Below are positions 8,456 to 16,504 of a stretch of DNA of 64,000 bases, piece after piece. The DNA lies in NCBI RefSeq assembly GCF_030540835.1, contig NZ_JAUOEK010000120.1, forward strand, positions 124,001 through 188,000, written 5' to 3'. The notes beneath the pieces were generated by a model. That model ran no database searches. It was not told the origin of the DNA and worked only from the letters and a program-made list of their open reading frames with translations. This stretch comes from Flavivirga aquimarina. Its GTDB lineage: Bacteria > Bacteroidota > Bacteroidia > Flavobacteriales > Flavobacteriaceae. Both the position numbers and the translations under genes were made by a program. Positions within the stretch are counted from its first letter, which is position 1, and the number at the start of each line of letters is the position of its first letter.

Positions 8456-9022
8456 TTAGACCGAAGCTGTTTGTGCCCCACCTTCAATTGGGGTAATACA
8501 ACTAGCTATAATATCCATAAGTTTACTCATACCTTCTGCAGGAGGTTGTTGAGTAGCTGTAACATTTATTGTATACGTAGCCGTTTGATCTGTACTACGT
8601 GTACGTTCTTCACTACTTTTTACACTACCTTTAAAAGCCACACTTGCCCCCCACCAAGAACCGGAAACAGCTAAGGAAGCCTCTCTGGAACTTGTATTGG
8701 TTTGCGTATCTGAAGTCGTAACGGACATGGTAAAATCTACCGTTACGTTATCAATTAGCAACGAAGGGATTGGTACCAACCCTAAGATAGGAGCCCTTAC
8801 CGTAATGGGCATTACTGTTACTTCGCCTGTAGTACCGTCTTTAACGGTCTGGTCTAGTTTAAAATCTAATATTCTTGTAGATCCGTCATTCTCAAAGGCC
8901 AACATGTCTACATAGTTTAAAAACTCATCAGCTAATAATACTTGCGACTGGCAGGCAGCCTTAAAAGGATTAGCTATCAATTCCCTAATGGGTAATGATG
9001 AAAAAGAACTTGCTATGCTCAT
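8456..9022 (-). CDS. DUF2589-type protein (paralog D, leading gene)
   Basis: 188 aa and the clearest DUF2589 member of the four. The N-terminal helix is LPIRELIANPFKAACQSQ, the central block VPIPSLLIDNVTVDFTM, then a Ser/Thr-rich region with a WWGASVAFKG turn (about 125-135), and the C-terminal block AEGMSKLMDIIA ending at ITPIEGG. No signal peptide and no transmembrane helix. It is the first gene after a 330-base gap, so it probably heads a transcript covering the remaining DUF2589 genes, the patatin and the caspase-like gene. The family has no known function. Its similarity to paralog C extends over the whole chain apart from the insert. Confidence 0.8.
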   Translation of the reverse strand: MSIASSFSSLPIRELIANPFKAACQSQVLLADEFLNYVDMLAFENDGSTRILDFKLDQTVKDGTTGEVTVMPITVRAPILGLVPIPSLLIDNVTVDFTMSVTTSDTQTNTSSREASLAVSGSWWGASVAFKGSVKSSEERTRSTDQTATYTINVTATQQPPAEGMSKLMDIIASCITPIEGGAQTASV

Positions 9023-9352
9023 AATTTTATTTTTTTATTTAATTATTAAAAAGACACCTCTTACTGTCTTACAGAAGATCAAACAATTAAAATATTTAGT
9101 TTTAAGTATGTTATGTGTCAGGTTTCGATGGTTGTTTAATATTTTTTTTACGGCTTTTCCTCCTTTCTTTTATGTTAAACGAACTCAGTTTTAATCCTAT
9201 TTATACTTGTAGGCTGCTTGTGAAATACTTTTAATTAGAATTAAATTTATAGTTGAAGTACTTTAACCTTATACTAAAATGAAGTCGTGATTATGTTTAC
9301 CAGAAAGAAGTTGGTGTAAAATTGAATCGTATACGCATAAGGTCAGGATGTT
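9023..9352. other. Intergenic region upstream of the DUF2589 gene group
   Basis: 330 bases with no convincing gene. The open frames seen here are short and lack family features. The segment is AT-rich, with long T runs near 9030-9050 and 9135-9150. It must hold the promoter for the minus-strand gene at 8456-9022, but I could not find a clean reverse-complement TANNTTTG box, so none is marked. Confidence 0.5.
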
Positions 9353-11215
9353 TTATTTGTTTATTATAATTTCGTCGTATACTATAATTGAGCCTCCAAT
9401 AGGACCGTCGTTGGTTACTGTTACTGAAGCCCCGCCTTCGTTTGTAACTTCCAGTTGTTCTGAAATACCGTTCCAAAACAGATCTGAAACCTTAATTTTT
9501 TCGGAGTTAACGGTTACATATTGAACGTCTAGTTCTGTAACACTGGAACGCTCTATCTTAGCTTTTTTACCATATGGAATAAGTGTACTTTCAACATCTT
9601 GCTGCATGCTAAGGCTTGTCATTCTCATTAATCCCGTATGTGCATTCCCCAACCCAGTTTTTTCGTTTAAGCATACGTTTCTGTACCCAAGCTTATCTTC
9701 AATAAAATTACGATCGTTGAAGTGTAACTTACCTTCTTCCCAGTGTCTCATGCTTCCTAAGCCATCGCAATTAAATACCCAACCTCCTTTTTTTGCCACA
9801 GCACTTTTATTGTAGATTTCCGAGCCGCAAGATGTAATAACGTGTATATGCACACCTTTTATAATGTCCTTGAATAATTGCTGTTCTTCTTCACTCAATA
9901 TTTTATCGCTTATGCTTTTTATAGTCGAACTTTTCATTGCCAGAATTAACTTTTTCTTAATTTGGTTAATGTTGTCGATTCCGGAATCCAGAGCAAGTGT
10001 GAAGTCTCCTATTTTAAAAATACCATTGGAATTCACGTCGAGGTGTATCGGGTTTGTAGTTTTACCGCTCCAGCCATCCAGTAAGGGCGATCCGTATTTT
10101 TTGTTCTTTTTAATACGTGCTATTTTAGCTTCATTAAGAGCCCCATCCAGACCAATAAGTTGCCATGGATCAATGTACTCATCATCAACCTCATCAGGTG
10201 CTTCCGAAACTAAATCGGACAGGACATATTTCTCGTCTTTTTTCTTATAGCCTTCTACCAATTCTTTGTCAGGTGCTTCGGCAGTATCTTCGGTACTGCT
10301 TGCTATGTTATCATAGTAAGGTTTCATTATTATTTCTGTACCTTCCAGGGCTCCCTCTGGAGTAGCATGTCCGCCCTTAATAACCAGGCTGGTATAAAAA
10401 ATATCCGCTTCACCTCCAGGGTCTAATGCCTTTTCCCATTCGTATGGATACTGTGCTTCCAGTTCTTCTGCCTGTTCTTCTGTTTTTATTTTTTTAAGTA
10501 ATGTATCTACCTCCTTATTGATTTTTTTTGCAATCGTACTAACTACTTTTAATGCCGAGTTGTTTTCATACCCAGTAATTGTAGGGTCTTCAATAAGGTT
10601 ATATGCCACTTCCGAGGCCAGTGCATCAATGTTATCAATCTCTTTTTTTATTTTATCTTCTGCCTCAAAAGCTTCTTTTAGTTTTGTTGTAAGTATTTCC
10701 AAGTTAATGGCATCAACCACAGTAAGGTTTTTAAGGTTAACCGGTTTTTTAAAGGTTGCTTCCTTACTGTTTTTAGGTTTAAAAAAGGGTATTTTAATAC
10801 GGTTAACAGCTATTTCTTTTTTCTTGCATGGCAATGTGTACACTAAATTGGCTCCTATTATTAATATCCAGTTTTTCCATTCGTCACCTTTTACCAGGTC
10901 TTGAAGTTCATGTATTATACCTGTTTTACCTTCGGGACTTCCAAAAAAAGTGTCTTGTAAATATCCTTTTCGTTTCCCTTTAAAATAAAAATCGGGAACC
11001 GTAAATAACTTTAAAGCATCTTTTTCGATATCGCTTCTGTTTTTGGCTTTGTTTAATGCTTCTTTTAACAAAGCAATTCTTGCTTTGTAATCTTTTTCTT
11101 CACCTTGCGACCGAGTTAATATTTCTGTATCAAGGCCCAAAAATGTTTTATTTCCATTTTCTTCTTTAAGACCGGTATGGATACCGTATCCTATAAATTG
11201 TATTTGATTTGACAT
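9353..11215 (-). CDS. Large nitrilase-superfamily-like protein, probably inactive
   Basis: 620 aa, no signal peptide. The N-terminal part (KLFTVPDFYFKG, then WILIIGANLVY) resembles the first strands of carbon-nitrogen hydrolases, where PE carries the catalytic Glu; here it is PD. A long charged middle region (about 180-370, Glu/Lys-rich, probably helical) follows. The part around 400-500 again looks nitrilase-like (FKIGDFTLALDSGID, then HIHVITSCGSEI and GGWVFNCDG), but the position expected for the catalytic Cys appears to be Gly. The C-terminal 90 residues look like a beta domain (TVNSEKI, VTVTNDGP). I read it as a degenerate enzyme fused to extra domains. Homology is a pattern judgement. 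It lies between the lipase-like gene (145 bases upstream) and the DUF2589 group. Confidence 0.45.
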   Translation of the reverse strand: MSNQIQFIGYGIHTGLKEENGNKTFLGLDTEILTRSQGEEKDYKARIALLKEALNKAKNRSDIEKDALKLFTVPDFYFKGKRKGYLQDTFFGSPEGKTGIIHELQDLVKGDEWKNWILIIGANLVYTLPCKKKEIAVNRIKIPFFKPKNSKEATFKKPVNLKNLTVVDAINLEILTTKLKEAFEAEDKIKKEIDNIDALASEVAYNLIEDPTITGYENNSALKVVSTIAKKINKEVDTLLKKIKTEEQAEELEAQYPYEWEKALDPGGEADIFYTSLVIKGGHATPEGALEGTEIIMKPYYDNIASSTEDTAEAPDKELVEGYKKKDEKYVLSDLVSEAPDEVDDEYIDPWQLIGLDGALNEAKIARIKKNKKYGSPLLDGWSGKTTNPIHLDVNSNGIFKIGDFTLALDSGIDNINQIKKKLILAMKSSTIKSISDKILSEEEQQLFKDIIKGVHIHVITSCGSEIYNKSAVAKKGGWVFNCDGLGSMRHWEEGKLHFNDRNFIEDKLGYRNVCLNEKTGLGNAHTGLMRMTSLSMQQDVESTLIPYGKKAKIERSSVTELDVQYVTVNSEKIKVSDLFWNGISEQLEVTNEGGASVTVTNDGPIGGSIIVYDEIIINK

Positions 11216-11360
11216 AATTTAAAATATATAGTAATTTAATTGTGGGGGTTTAGATGTAACCGGCAGTTGGCCTTTTTTAAATTTAATGAGGGAAAATTCT
11301 AAAAACTGCACGAACTGCCAGCAATGATAAGTACTGTCTGTCCTATAACCACCTAAAATT

Positions 11361-12491
11361 TTATTCGCTGATGGACTTGTGATGCCAGTTTATAAATTCG
11401 CCTACTGGGTTTAATCCACTTTCATATTCATATTCTTTCCCTTTGATCTCTGAGAATTTTTTCCATTTACTACCTTTACTAACAGAGCGTTCATCTCCCG
11501 ACTTTTCTATAAGTGTATACACCTCTCTTTGCATAGCTATATACCTGTCATTATCGGTTACTAATTGTTCGTAGCGTGTTAAAAGATCATCTTTAGAGAG
11601 ATTAAGTGTATTTTTTAAAGATGTTCCCCATTCGGTAAGGCATTTTTCTGCGATATCTCTAACAATTTCACCGGAAGCTTTTAAATCATGATCTCCGCTA
11701 ACCCCGTTAGAAGCAGCATTCCCTACTACCGTGGCATGTCTCCCTGGCATTGGAATTATAATAGGCTTATTTGTTTGTTGAAAATCGGGAATAACACAAG
11801 CAAATCCTTTAGACCTTTCATCCCTAGCGTAAATTGCTACATAATTTTCTACATTTTTGGGTATGGTAATTCGATGTTTTTGAAATTGTCCGGTACCGGG
11901 AACAGGGTCTATTGCAACTATATTTACTGGAATATCTTTTAATTTGGAATCCTTCGCCATTGCATTTGCGAGCATATGACAGGTGACACCTCCCCGACTC
12001 CAGCCAATTATATTAACCTTCTCCGGAAGTTCTCCTTTTCGCATAATTCCCACTTTCTTAGCCTGTAATTCTTGCGGGGTTATTTTCCTGTCTGGGTATT
12101 CATATGTTCTCCAAATAAAACCACTCACTGAAGCATCATCAATTGGGACTCCTTCTTTTTTTAATTGGTCGTATTCCTTTTTGGTCAACTTTTTACGTTT
12201 CCATGAGAACTCTCCTTTAATCATGGCCATGGCGTGTGCCACATTTTCTTCCCAACCGCTTCCAAAAGCTTTTCCTTTCCAATCGTAATAGTTACCTGGC
12301 TCTGTCCATTTTTGATCTTCTTGTAGATTCCCGCTTCCTGGTCCGTCGATTACGACCCAATCAACAAATTCACTACCTCCATTATTGGTTGCCAAAGTAG
12401 AAATTAATTCCCCCGAATGATAGTTTTCGTTGTAAGTTGCGTCCCAGCTATTCGATCCGGTACCGCAAAAATAAATTGTAAATACTGACAT
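11361..12491 (-). CDS. DUF2235/Tle1-like alpha/beta-hydrolase (putative lipase)
   Basis: 376 aa. The N-terminal strand FCGTGSN corresponds to the DGTGNN start of DUF2235 hydrolases, followed by a GPGSG loop and an AFGSGWEENV helix start. The nucleophile elbow is IIGWSRGG (Ser in GxSxG), the acid is in VAIDPVPGTG and the base in PGRHATVVG, giving a complete Ser-Asp-His set. DUF2235 includes the Tle1 phospholipases injected by type VI secretion; no secretion gene, PAAR or VgrG is seen nearby, and there is no signal peptide. The C-terminal 100 residues are helical and of unknown role. It is the second lipid-hydrolase candidate in the locus besides the patatin. Confidence 0.65.
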   Translation of the reverse strand: MSVFTIYFCGTGSNSWDATYNENYHSGELISTLATNNGGSEFVDWVVIDGPGSGNLQEDQKWTEPGNYYDWKGKAFGSGWEENVAHAMAMIKGEFSWKRKKLTKKEYDQLKKEGVPIDDASVSGFIWRTYEYPDRKITPQELQAKKVGIMRKGELPEKVNIIGWSRGGVTCHMLANAMAKDSKLKDIPVNIVAIDPVPGTGQFQKHRITIPKNVENYVAIYARDERSKGFACVIPDFQQTNKPIIIPMPGRHATVVGNAASNGVSGDHDLKASGEIVRDIAEKCLTEWGTSLKNTLNLSKDDLLTRYEQLVTDNDRYIAMQREVYTLIEKSGDERSVSKGSKWKKFSEIKGKEYEYESGLNPVGEFINWHHKSISE

Positions 12492-12572
12492 GTTTCTTAT
12501 TGTTTTAATGTTAATGTTATTTCTTTTTTTGTTTTAGTTTATTAACTGATTTATTTAATTTTTTAGTTATTC

Positions 12573-13097
12573 TTATAAATTCACCTCCATTTCTAAAAAT
12601 TGCTCTCCAATAAATTTGGCATGGTACTCTGTTATATTTACCAGGGTGTTTTGCAGGGTAAACCCATTTTTTTCGAGGACTCGTCTGGAAGCTATATTGC
12701 GTTTTAAAACCCCTGTTCTCAAAGATTTTATTTTCAATTCGTTCTTTGCAAAAAGCATAAGCTTTTTTAGCGCTTTAGTGGCTATACCCCTGTTCCAAAA
12801 CTCGACAGCTACCCAGTAATATAATTTGGCCTCACCCAATGATTTATCTATATCGTATAATGCGCATACGCCTGCAAATCGATATTTGAACTGTATGGCA
12901 AACGAAAATCTTGTACCGTACTGCCTACATCTTATTTCATGTTCTACATAGTTTTGTGCATCTCTATGTGTGTAAGGGAGGGAAATCGGATACGTATGTG
13001 AGATTTTTTCATGATTTAAATACTTATAGATCAGATTTGTATGGCACGGTTCTAAAGGAATCAGCAATTGGTCATTTACTTCTTTTATACTGTACAC
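12573..13097 (-). CDS. GNAT N-acetyltransferase (RimJ/RimL type)
   Basis: 174 aa with the layout of ribosomal-protein-type acetyltransferases: an N-terminal LLIPLEPCH strand, a FAIQFKYRFAGVCAL strand pair, the acetyl-CoA motif region YYWVAVEFWNRGIATKALKK (VaxxfWnrGiAteA pattern), and the C-terminal R-NIASRRVLEKNGF motif. The protein is cytosolic and transfers acetyl from acetyl-CoA to an amine; the substrate cannot be read from sequence. It is on the same strand as the lipase-like gene (81 bases before it) and after the L,D-transpeptidase-like gene (85 bases). It may be a passenger or a modifier within the accessory locus. Confidence 0.88.
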   Translation of the reverse strand: MYSIKEVNDQLLIPLEPCHTNLIYKYLNHEKISHTYPISLPYTHRDAQNYVEHEIRCRQYGTRFSFAIQFKYRFAGVCALYDIDKSLGEAKLYYWVAVEFWNRGIATKALKKLMLFAKNELKIKSLRTGVLKRNIASRRVLEKNGFTLQNTLVNITEYHAKFIGEQFLEMEVNL

Positions 13098-13182
13098 TTG
13101 GTCACTTTTTAATCTTGTTTTTTCAGTTTTTGAAAATTATTTTATGCTTTAATTATTGCTATTAAGCTATATCCCCTTGGGC

Positions 13183-13752
13183 TTAAAAATCTGATTCTTC
13201 CAACAGGGTATAAGTAAAACTCTTCTGCTCAGATTTTTTACATACATCCATAAAGAGATTAAAATCTGCTACTTTTTTAAACACCTGACAGCCTGCCGAC
13301 CATTTTTCTACTATTGATGATTCTGTTTTAGGATTACTACTATGGATATTGATCCCATAAATGCCTTCATAAGTTTTTCCATTTGTATCTATAATATTGT
13401 CTTTGTTATTATCTCTCCAGACTTTGAGTGGTTTTTGTTGTACAATGGCCTCATATTTCTTCCGGTGTAGCCCAAGGGTATGTGAGTCTATATATTGTCC
13501 AGGAACCAATATTGCCGTACCATCAACAGAAAGTGGGTTTTCTAGCCAATAAGTTCCCGGGTCTGTAGTGATCTGGAATTCATTAGCTATCATTTTTCCT
13601 GTATTTTCCGGGTAAATAATATATAGCCAATCATCAAATACATTTGCTTTGGTTTGGCTACTCCTTACCCCTATAATGTTTAATCTGGTATCAAAAAATT
13701 GATAGCTCTTCTTGTCCAGAGCTTCTTGTATTTTTGCTATTGTAAATTTCAT
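13183..13752 (-). CDS. L,D-transpeptidase-like protein without signal peptide
   Basis: 189 aa. The C-terminal half has a His followed about 18 residues later by a Ser-x-Gly-Cys: GINIHSS, then WSAGCQVF. This is the arrangement of YkuD-type L,D-transpeptidases (HG then SHGC) and of related wall-lytic proteins. The N-terminal half contains strands and a loop GTYWLENPL. There is no signal peptide or membrane anchor, which is odd for an enzyme that would act on peptidoglycan; phage-type or delivered wall enzymes can look like this. It is the first gene of the minus-strand accessory run. The fold assignment rests on the motif only. Confidence 0.5.
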   Translation of the reverse strand: MKFTIAKIQEALDKKSYQFFDTRLNIIGVRSSQTKANVFDDWLYIIYPENTGKMIANEFQITTDPGTYWLENPLSVDGTAILVPGQYIDSHTLGLHRKKYEAIVQQKPLKVWRDNNKDNIIDTNGKTYEGIYGINIHSSNPKTESSIVEKWSAGCQVFKKVADFNLFMDVCKKSEQKSFTYTLLEESDF

Positions 13753-14269
13753 TTTTTCTATTTATATCTTGTTTTTACTACACTCATTTTTTTCTGATAG
13801 TGTTCATTTTTAATTTCAATAACAAAATTGGGAATAGAATTTCTAATTATTTTTTTATCTTTACTAAGCGGTTAAATTTCGCTCACAAGTGATAGAAAAA
13901 AAACTACAAACGGTAAACTTTATAACATGCCCATATTTCTTACGATAATCCTTAAACCTATATACTATGCCTATAAACCAAAAGTGGATCAAACCTTATC
14001 AAGAAAAGCAATACTCCACATAAGCAATACCTAAACAATTGCTTAGAGACTTTACATTAAAAGAAAGAATTTCTTGAAGCTATTTTTTAAGTTTAAAAAG
14101 GAGCTTGTACCTATTTTACTTATTACAGAAGCTTATAACCTATTTAAAAACCTTTTGGTTATTTCTTTGCCATTGGTATTTTAAAAAATCTCTTTAGATG
14201 CATAGGTTTTTCCTGCTTCTATCTTGACAAATTATTTAATTCAAATCATTAAAAACCTAAATAAAAAAC
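13753..14269. other. Divergent intergenic region
   Basis: 517 bases between the minus-strand accessory locus and the plus-strand gene at 14270. I find no open frame of note, no RNA gene and no strong inverted repeat. Promoters for both directions should lie here. A minus-strand box CAAA-N3-TA occurs near 13917 but has the wrong internal spacing for the Bacteroidota consensus, so I do not mark it. Confidence 0.5.
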
Positions 14270-14692
14270 ATGAAAGAACTAATCCTTAAATCAAAAGAAG
14301 TTAACTTAATAGCCACTAACCTGGATACTTACCCCAAGACGATTCCTTTTGTTACATTTTCATCCGAAGGATCTGATTTTACAATACAAATTATTGCCAT
14401 CGTGCCCTATATAATTACAGATAGCAGTGTGAAAATTGATGGAAATATGCAGGAAACAGATGTAATGGATAGAAATGAGGCCATTGAAGTATATGAAGTC
14501 AGCATAGGACCGGCAGTAGAACCATCCGAACATACTGTAAATGTATATTGGATTGAAATAAAGTATGAAATAGATACTCCACATCTGGATAATGAAAGAA
14601 TATTTGTAAAGTTTGAAGAACTAAATACCAGTACGACAGGTATGCCAGAAACAAACAGGGGGACTGTGATAACCACATCAAAACCGAAATAA
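14270..14692 (+). CDS. Hypothetical 140-aa protein
   Basis: I do not recognise this protein. It is acidic, beta-rich by pattern (alternating hydrophobic strands such as FTIQIIAIVPYII and VNVYWIEIKYEI), and has no signal peptide, Cys or membrane helix. It ends in a Thr/Ser-rich tail (STTGMPETNRGTVITTSKP). The start is the first ATG after a long AT-rich leader. It lies 19 bases ahead of the TPR sensor gene on the same strand, so it could be cotranscribed with the kinase and regulator. It may be a small partner protein, but nothing in the sequence shows what it does. Confidence 0.6.
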   Translation: MKELILKSKEVNLIATNLDTYPKTIPFVTFSSEGSDFTIQIIAIVPYIITDSSVKIDGNMQETDVMDRNEAIEVYEVSIGPAVEPSEHTVNVYWIEIKYEIDTPHLDNERIFVKFEELNTSTTGMPETNRGTVITTSKPK

Positions 14693-14711
14693 CACATAAT
14701 TTCACCTAATT

Positions 14712-15698
14712 ATGTTATTTTATATATACGGTATGCTACAAACGAGTCTTATTTTTTTGATATGCTTTTGTATTAACATTTCTGAGGCACAAAGAGAAAA
14801 TCATCCTAAAACTCTGAAAGAAGAAATTTTAACTACCTGCCCTATTTGCACTCTTAATGAGCATGAATTCAAACAAATAGGTTCTAATGATTTTCATAAT
14901 GCCCATGCATACTTTTATATTAACGATATTGATACATCTTTTGATCTTGTTTCTAAATTAATAGAACGACAGAAATATAAGAAACTACAATTCAATCTTA
15001 TCTTATATGCCCTGAAAGGGAAAATTTTAAGAGAAAAAAAACTATACGGTGCTTCCTTAAAAAACTTAAACCTAGCTATTGCCGCAGGAGAGTTATGCAA
15101 TAGTAGATATGTACCAACTTTACATACCAGCATAGCCGAGATTTATATCATTCAGGAATCTTATCAAAAAGCGGTTAAAATTCTTGAAGATTGGAAGTCT
15201 AATGCCCCTGTTGAAAGTATAAATGCCAGTACCAATTTTCATAACCTAGGTCTTTGTTATATACTTCTAAAAGAATATGATAAGGCTGAAGAAAATTTAT
15301 TAATGGCCTATCAATTAAATAATAAAGCCAAAGATACTTTAGGACTTGCAGAATCCTTTCTCGATATTGCAAATCTCTATTACACCCAATATAAAGATGA
15401 CCTGGCATTCCCCTATTTTGTTAAGGGATTGGCATTTGCAAAACGGGCTAACGATCTTGATGTATTATCGAATGCGCACTTTAATCTTTCTGTAGTGCAT
15501 GAAAATAAAAAAGAATTCGAAAAGGCACTTGAACATCGTAAAGCATACGAAAAAATACAAGATAGTATCTGGAATCGCGATAAAATATTTCAGCTCGCAC
15601 AAAATGATAAAGGAATAGCTATTGCAGTAAAAGAAGAAATACTTAAAGCAGAGATTTTAAAAAAGCAACTGTACAGCATGTTAACTGGTTTTTTTTGA
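14712..15698 (+). CDS. TPR sensor half of a histidine kinase (frameshifted)
   Basis: 328 aa. An N-terminal signal peptide (about 8-27, ending ISEAQ; Met8 is an alternative start) precedes several tetratricopeptide-like helical pairs (about 55-300, for example NLGLCYILLKEYDKAEENL). The frame ends at TGFF followed by TGA at 15696-15698, exactly where the membrane helix should begin. That helix and the kinase domain follow in the -1 frame. The usual Bacteroidota architecture is signal peptide, TPR, membrane helix, HisKA, HATPase in one chain, so this is the periplasmic half of a split gene. Adding one base to the T8 run at 15689-15696 gives a continuous 597-aa kinase. Confidence 0.8.
   Translation: MLFYIYGMLQTSLIFLICFCINISEAQRENHPKTLKEEILTTCPICTLNEHEFKQIGSNDFHNAHAYFYINDIDTSFDLVSKLIERQKYKKLQFNLILYALKGKILREKKLYGASLKNLNLAIAAGELCNSRYVPTLHTSIAEIYIIQESYQKAVKILEDWKSNAPVESINASTNFHNLGLCYILLKEYDKAEENLLMAYQLNNKAKDTLGLAESFLDIANLYYTQYKDDLAFPYFVKGLAFAKRANDLDVLSNAHFNLSVVHENKKEFEKALEHRKAYEKIQDSIWNRDKIFQLAQNDKGIAIAVKEEILKAEILKKQLYSMLTGFF
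15689..15696 (+). other. T8 homopolymer at kinase frameshift
   Basis: Eight consecutive T bases, followed by GATTTTG. The upstream frame reads GGT TTT TTT TGA and stops. A -1 shift, or one extra T, gives GGT TTT TTT TTG ATT and continues into the membrane helix LILIISGGYF. This could be a slippery site, a one-base deletion in a hypermutable tract, or a homopolymer miscall. Confidence 0.75.
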
Positions 15699-16504
15699 TT
15701 TTGATTATTAGTGGCGGATATTTTATACATAAAGTCATTAAACAGAAAAAAGTAATTACACAATTAAACGCTACTAAAGACAAATTGTTCTCTGTACTTA
15801 CCCACGATTTAAAAACCCCCATGCAGTTTATTCAAAACAAGTTATTTACTATTATCAATGAAAGTGACAAGGCCGCATTCGATCAGAAAGTATGTAAGCA
15901 GCTGGTCATGGATAGTTATCAGCTCTCCAAAAAAACAGCATTGCTCATGGATAACACATTGCATTGGGTATTAAAAAGTAAAGACCAACTCCTTTTTAAC
16001 CGACAAAAATTAACATTGATATCTGTAGTTAATCAGGTGGTGCATAATTACACTCCAATGTTAAAAGAAAAAGAAATTCAATTAATTTATAATGTCGATC
16101 CATTGGTAAAAGTGTATGCCGATCTTAATTCCTTAAAAATCATTATCAGAAATATTTTGGATAATGCCATTAAGTTTTCTTTTCAACAAGGAACTATTAT
16201 CCTAAATGGAGTTACAAAGACTAACGAATACCTGCTGTGCATCAAAGATCAAGGTATGGGGTTTAAAAAAAAACAAACTTCTGCTAAAAGTGTTTTTATT
16301 TTAACCTCTACACCAGATACCGACGGTAAAACTGGTACAGGACTAGGATTACAACTGTGTAGAGAATTGACAAAAAAAAACAAAGGGATTCTAACTATTA
16401 AAAGTGATCTAAAAAAAGGCACCGAGGTGGTTCTCACCTTGCCCCTCTATAAAAATCAAGAAACAGATGAAAAAAATACAAATTCTGGTTTTAGAAGACA
16501 ATAA
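15695..16504 (+). CDS. Histidine kinase catalytic half (frameshifted from TPR part)
   Basis: 269 aa as an independent frame beginning at a TTG. It opens with a membrane helix (about 1-16), then a HisKA domain with FSVLTHDLKTP (phosphoacceptor His37), and a HATPase domain with N box NILDNAIKFS (154-163), G1 DQGMGF (186-191) and G2 GTGLGL (215-220). All kinase motifs are intact, so activity is possible if the two halves are joined. The last 38 bases overlap the start of the response-regulator gene in another frame, implying translational coupling and a cognate pair. Free expression from the TTG would give a membrane-tethered kinase lacking the sensor. Confidence 0.82.
   Translation: MILIISGGYFIHKVIKQKKVITQLNATKDKLFSVLTHDLKTPMQFIQNKLFTIINESDKAAFDQKVCKQLVMDSYQLSKKTALLMDNTLHWVLKSKDQLLFNRQKLTLISVVNQVVHNYTPMLKEKEIQLIYNVDPLVKVYADLNSLKIIIRNILDNAIKFSFQQGTIILNGVTKTNEYLLCIKDQGMGFKKKQTSAKSVFILTSTPDTDGKTGTGLGLQLCRELTKKNKGILTIKSDLKKGTEVVLTLPLYKNQETDEKNTNSGFRRQ

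Noticed and set aside
9864-10250. 128-codon plus-strand frame inside the nitrilase-like gene
   Set aside because: It is antisense to a long frame, with no domain, start context or codon pattern of its own.
13915-13930. Minus-strand CAAACGGTA as a -7 promoter box
   Set aside because: Three rather than two bases separate CAAA and TA, and no CAA partner at the required spacing was found.
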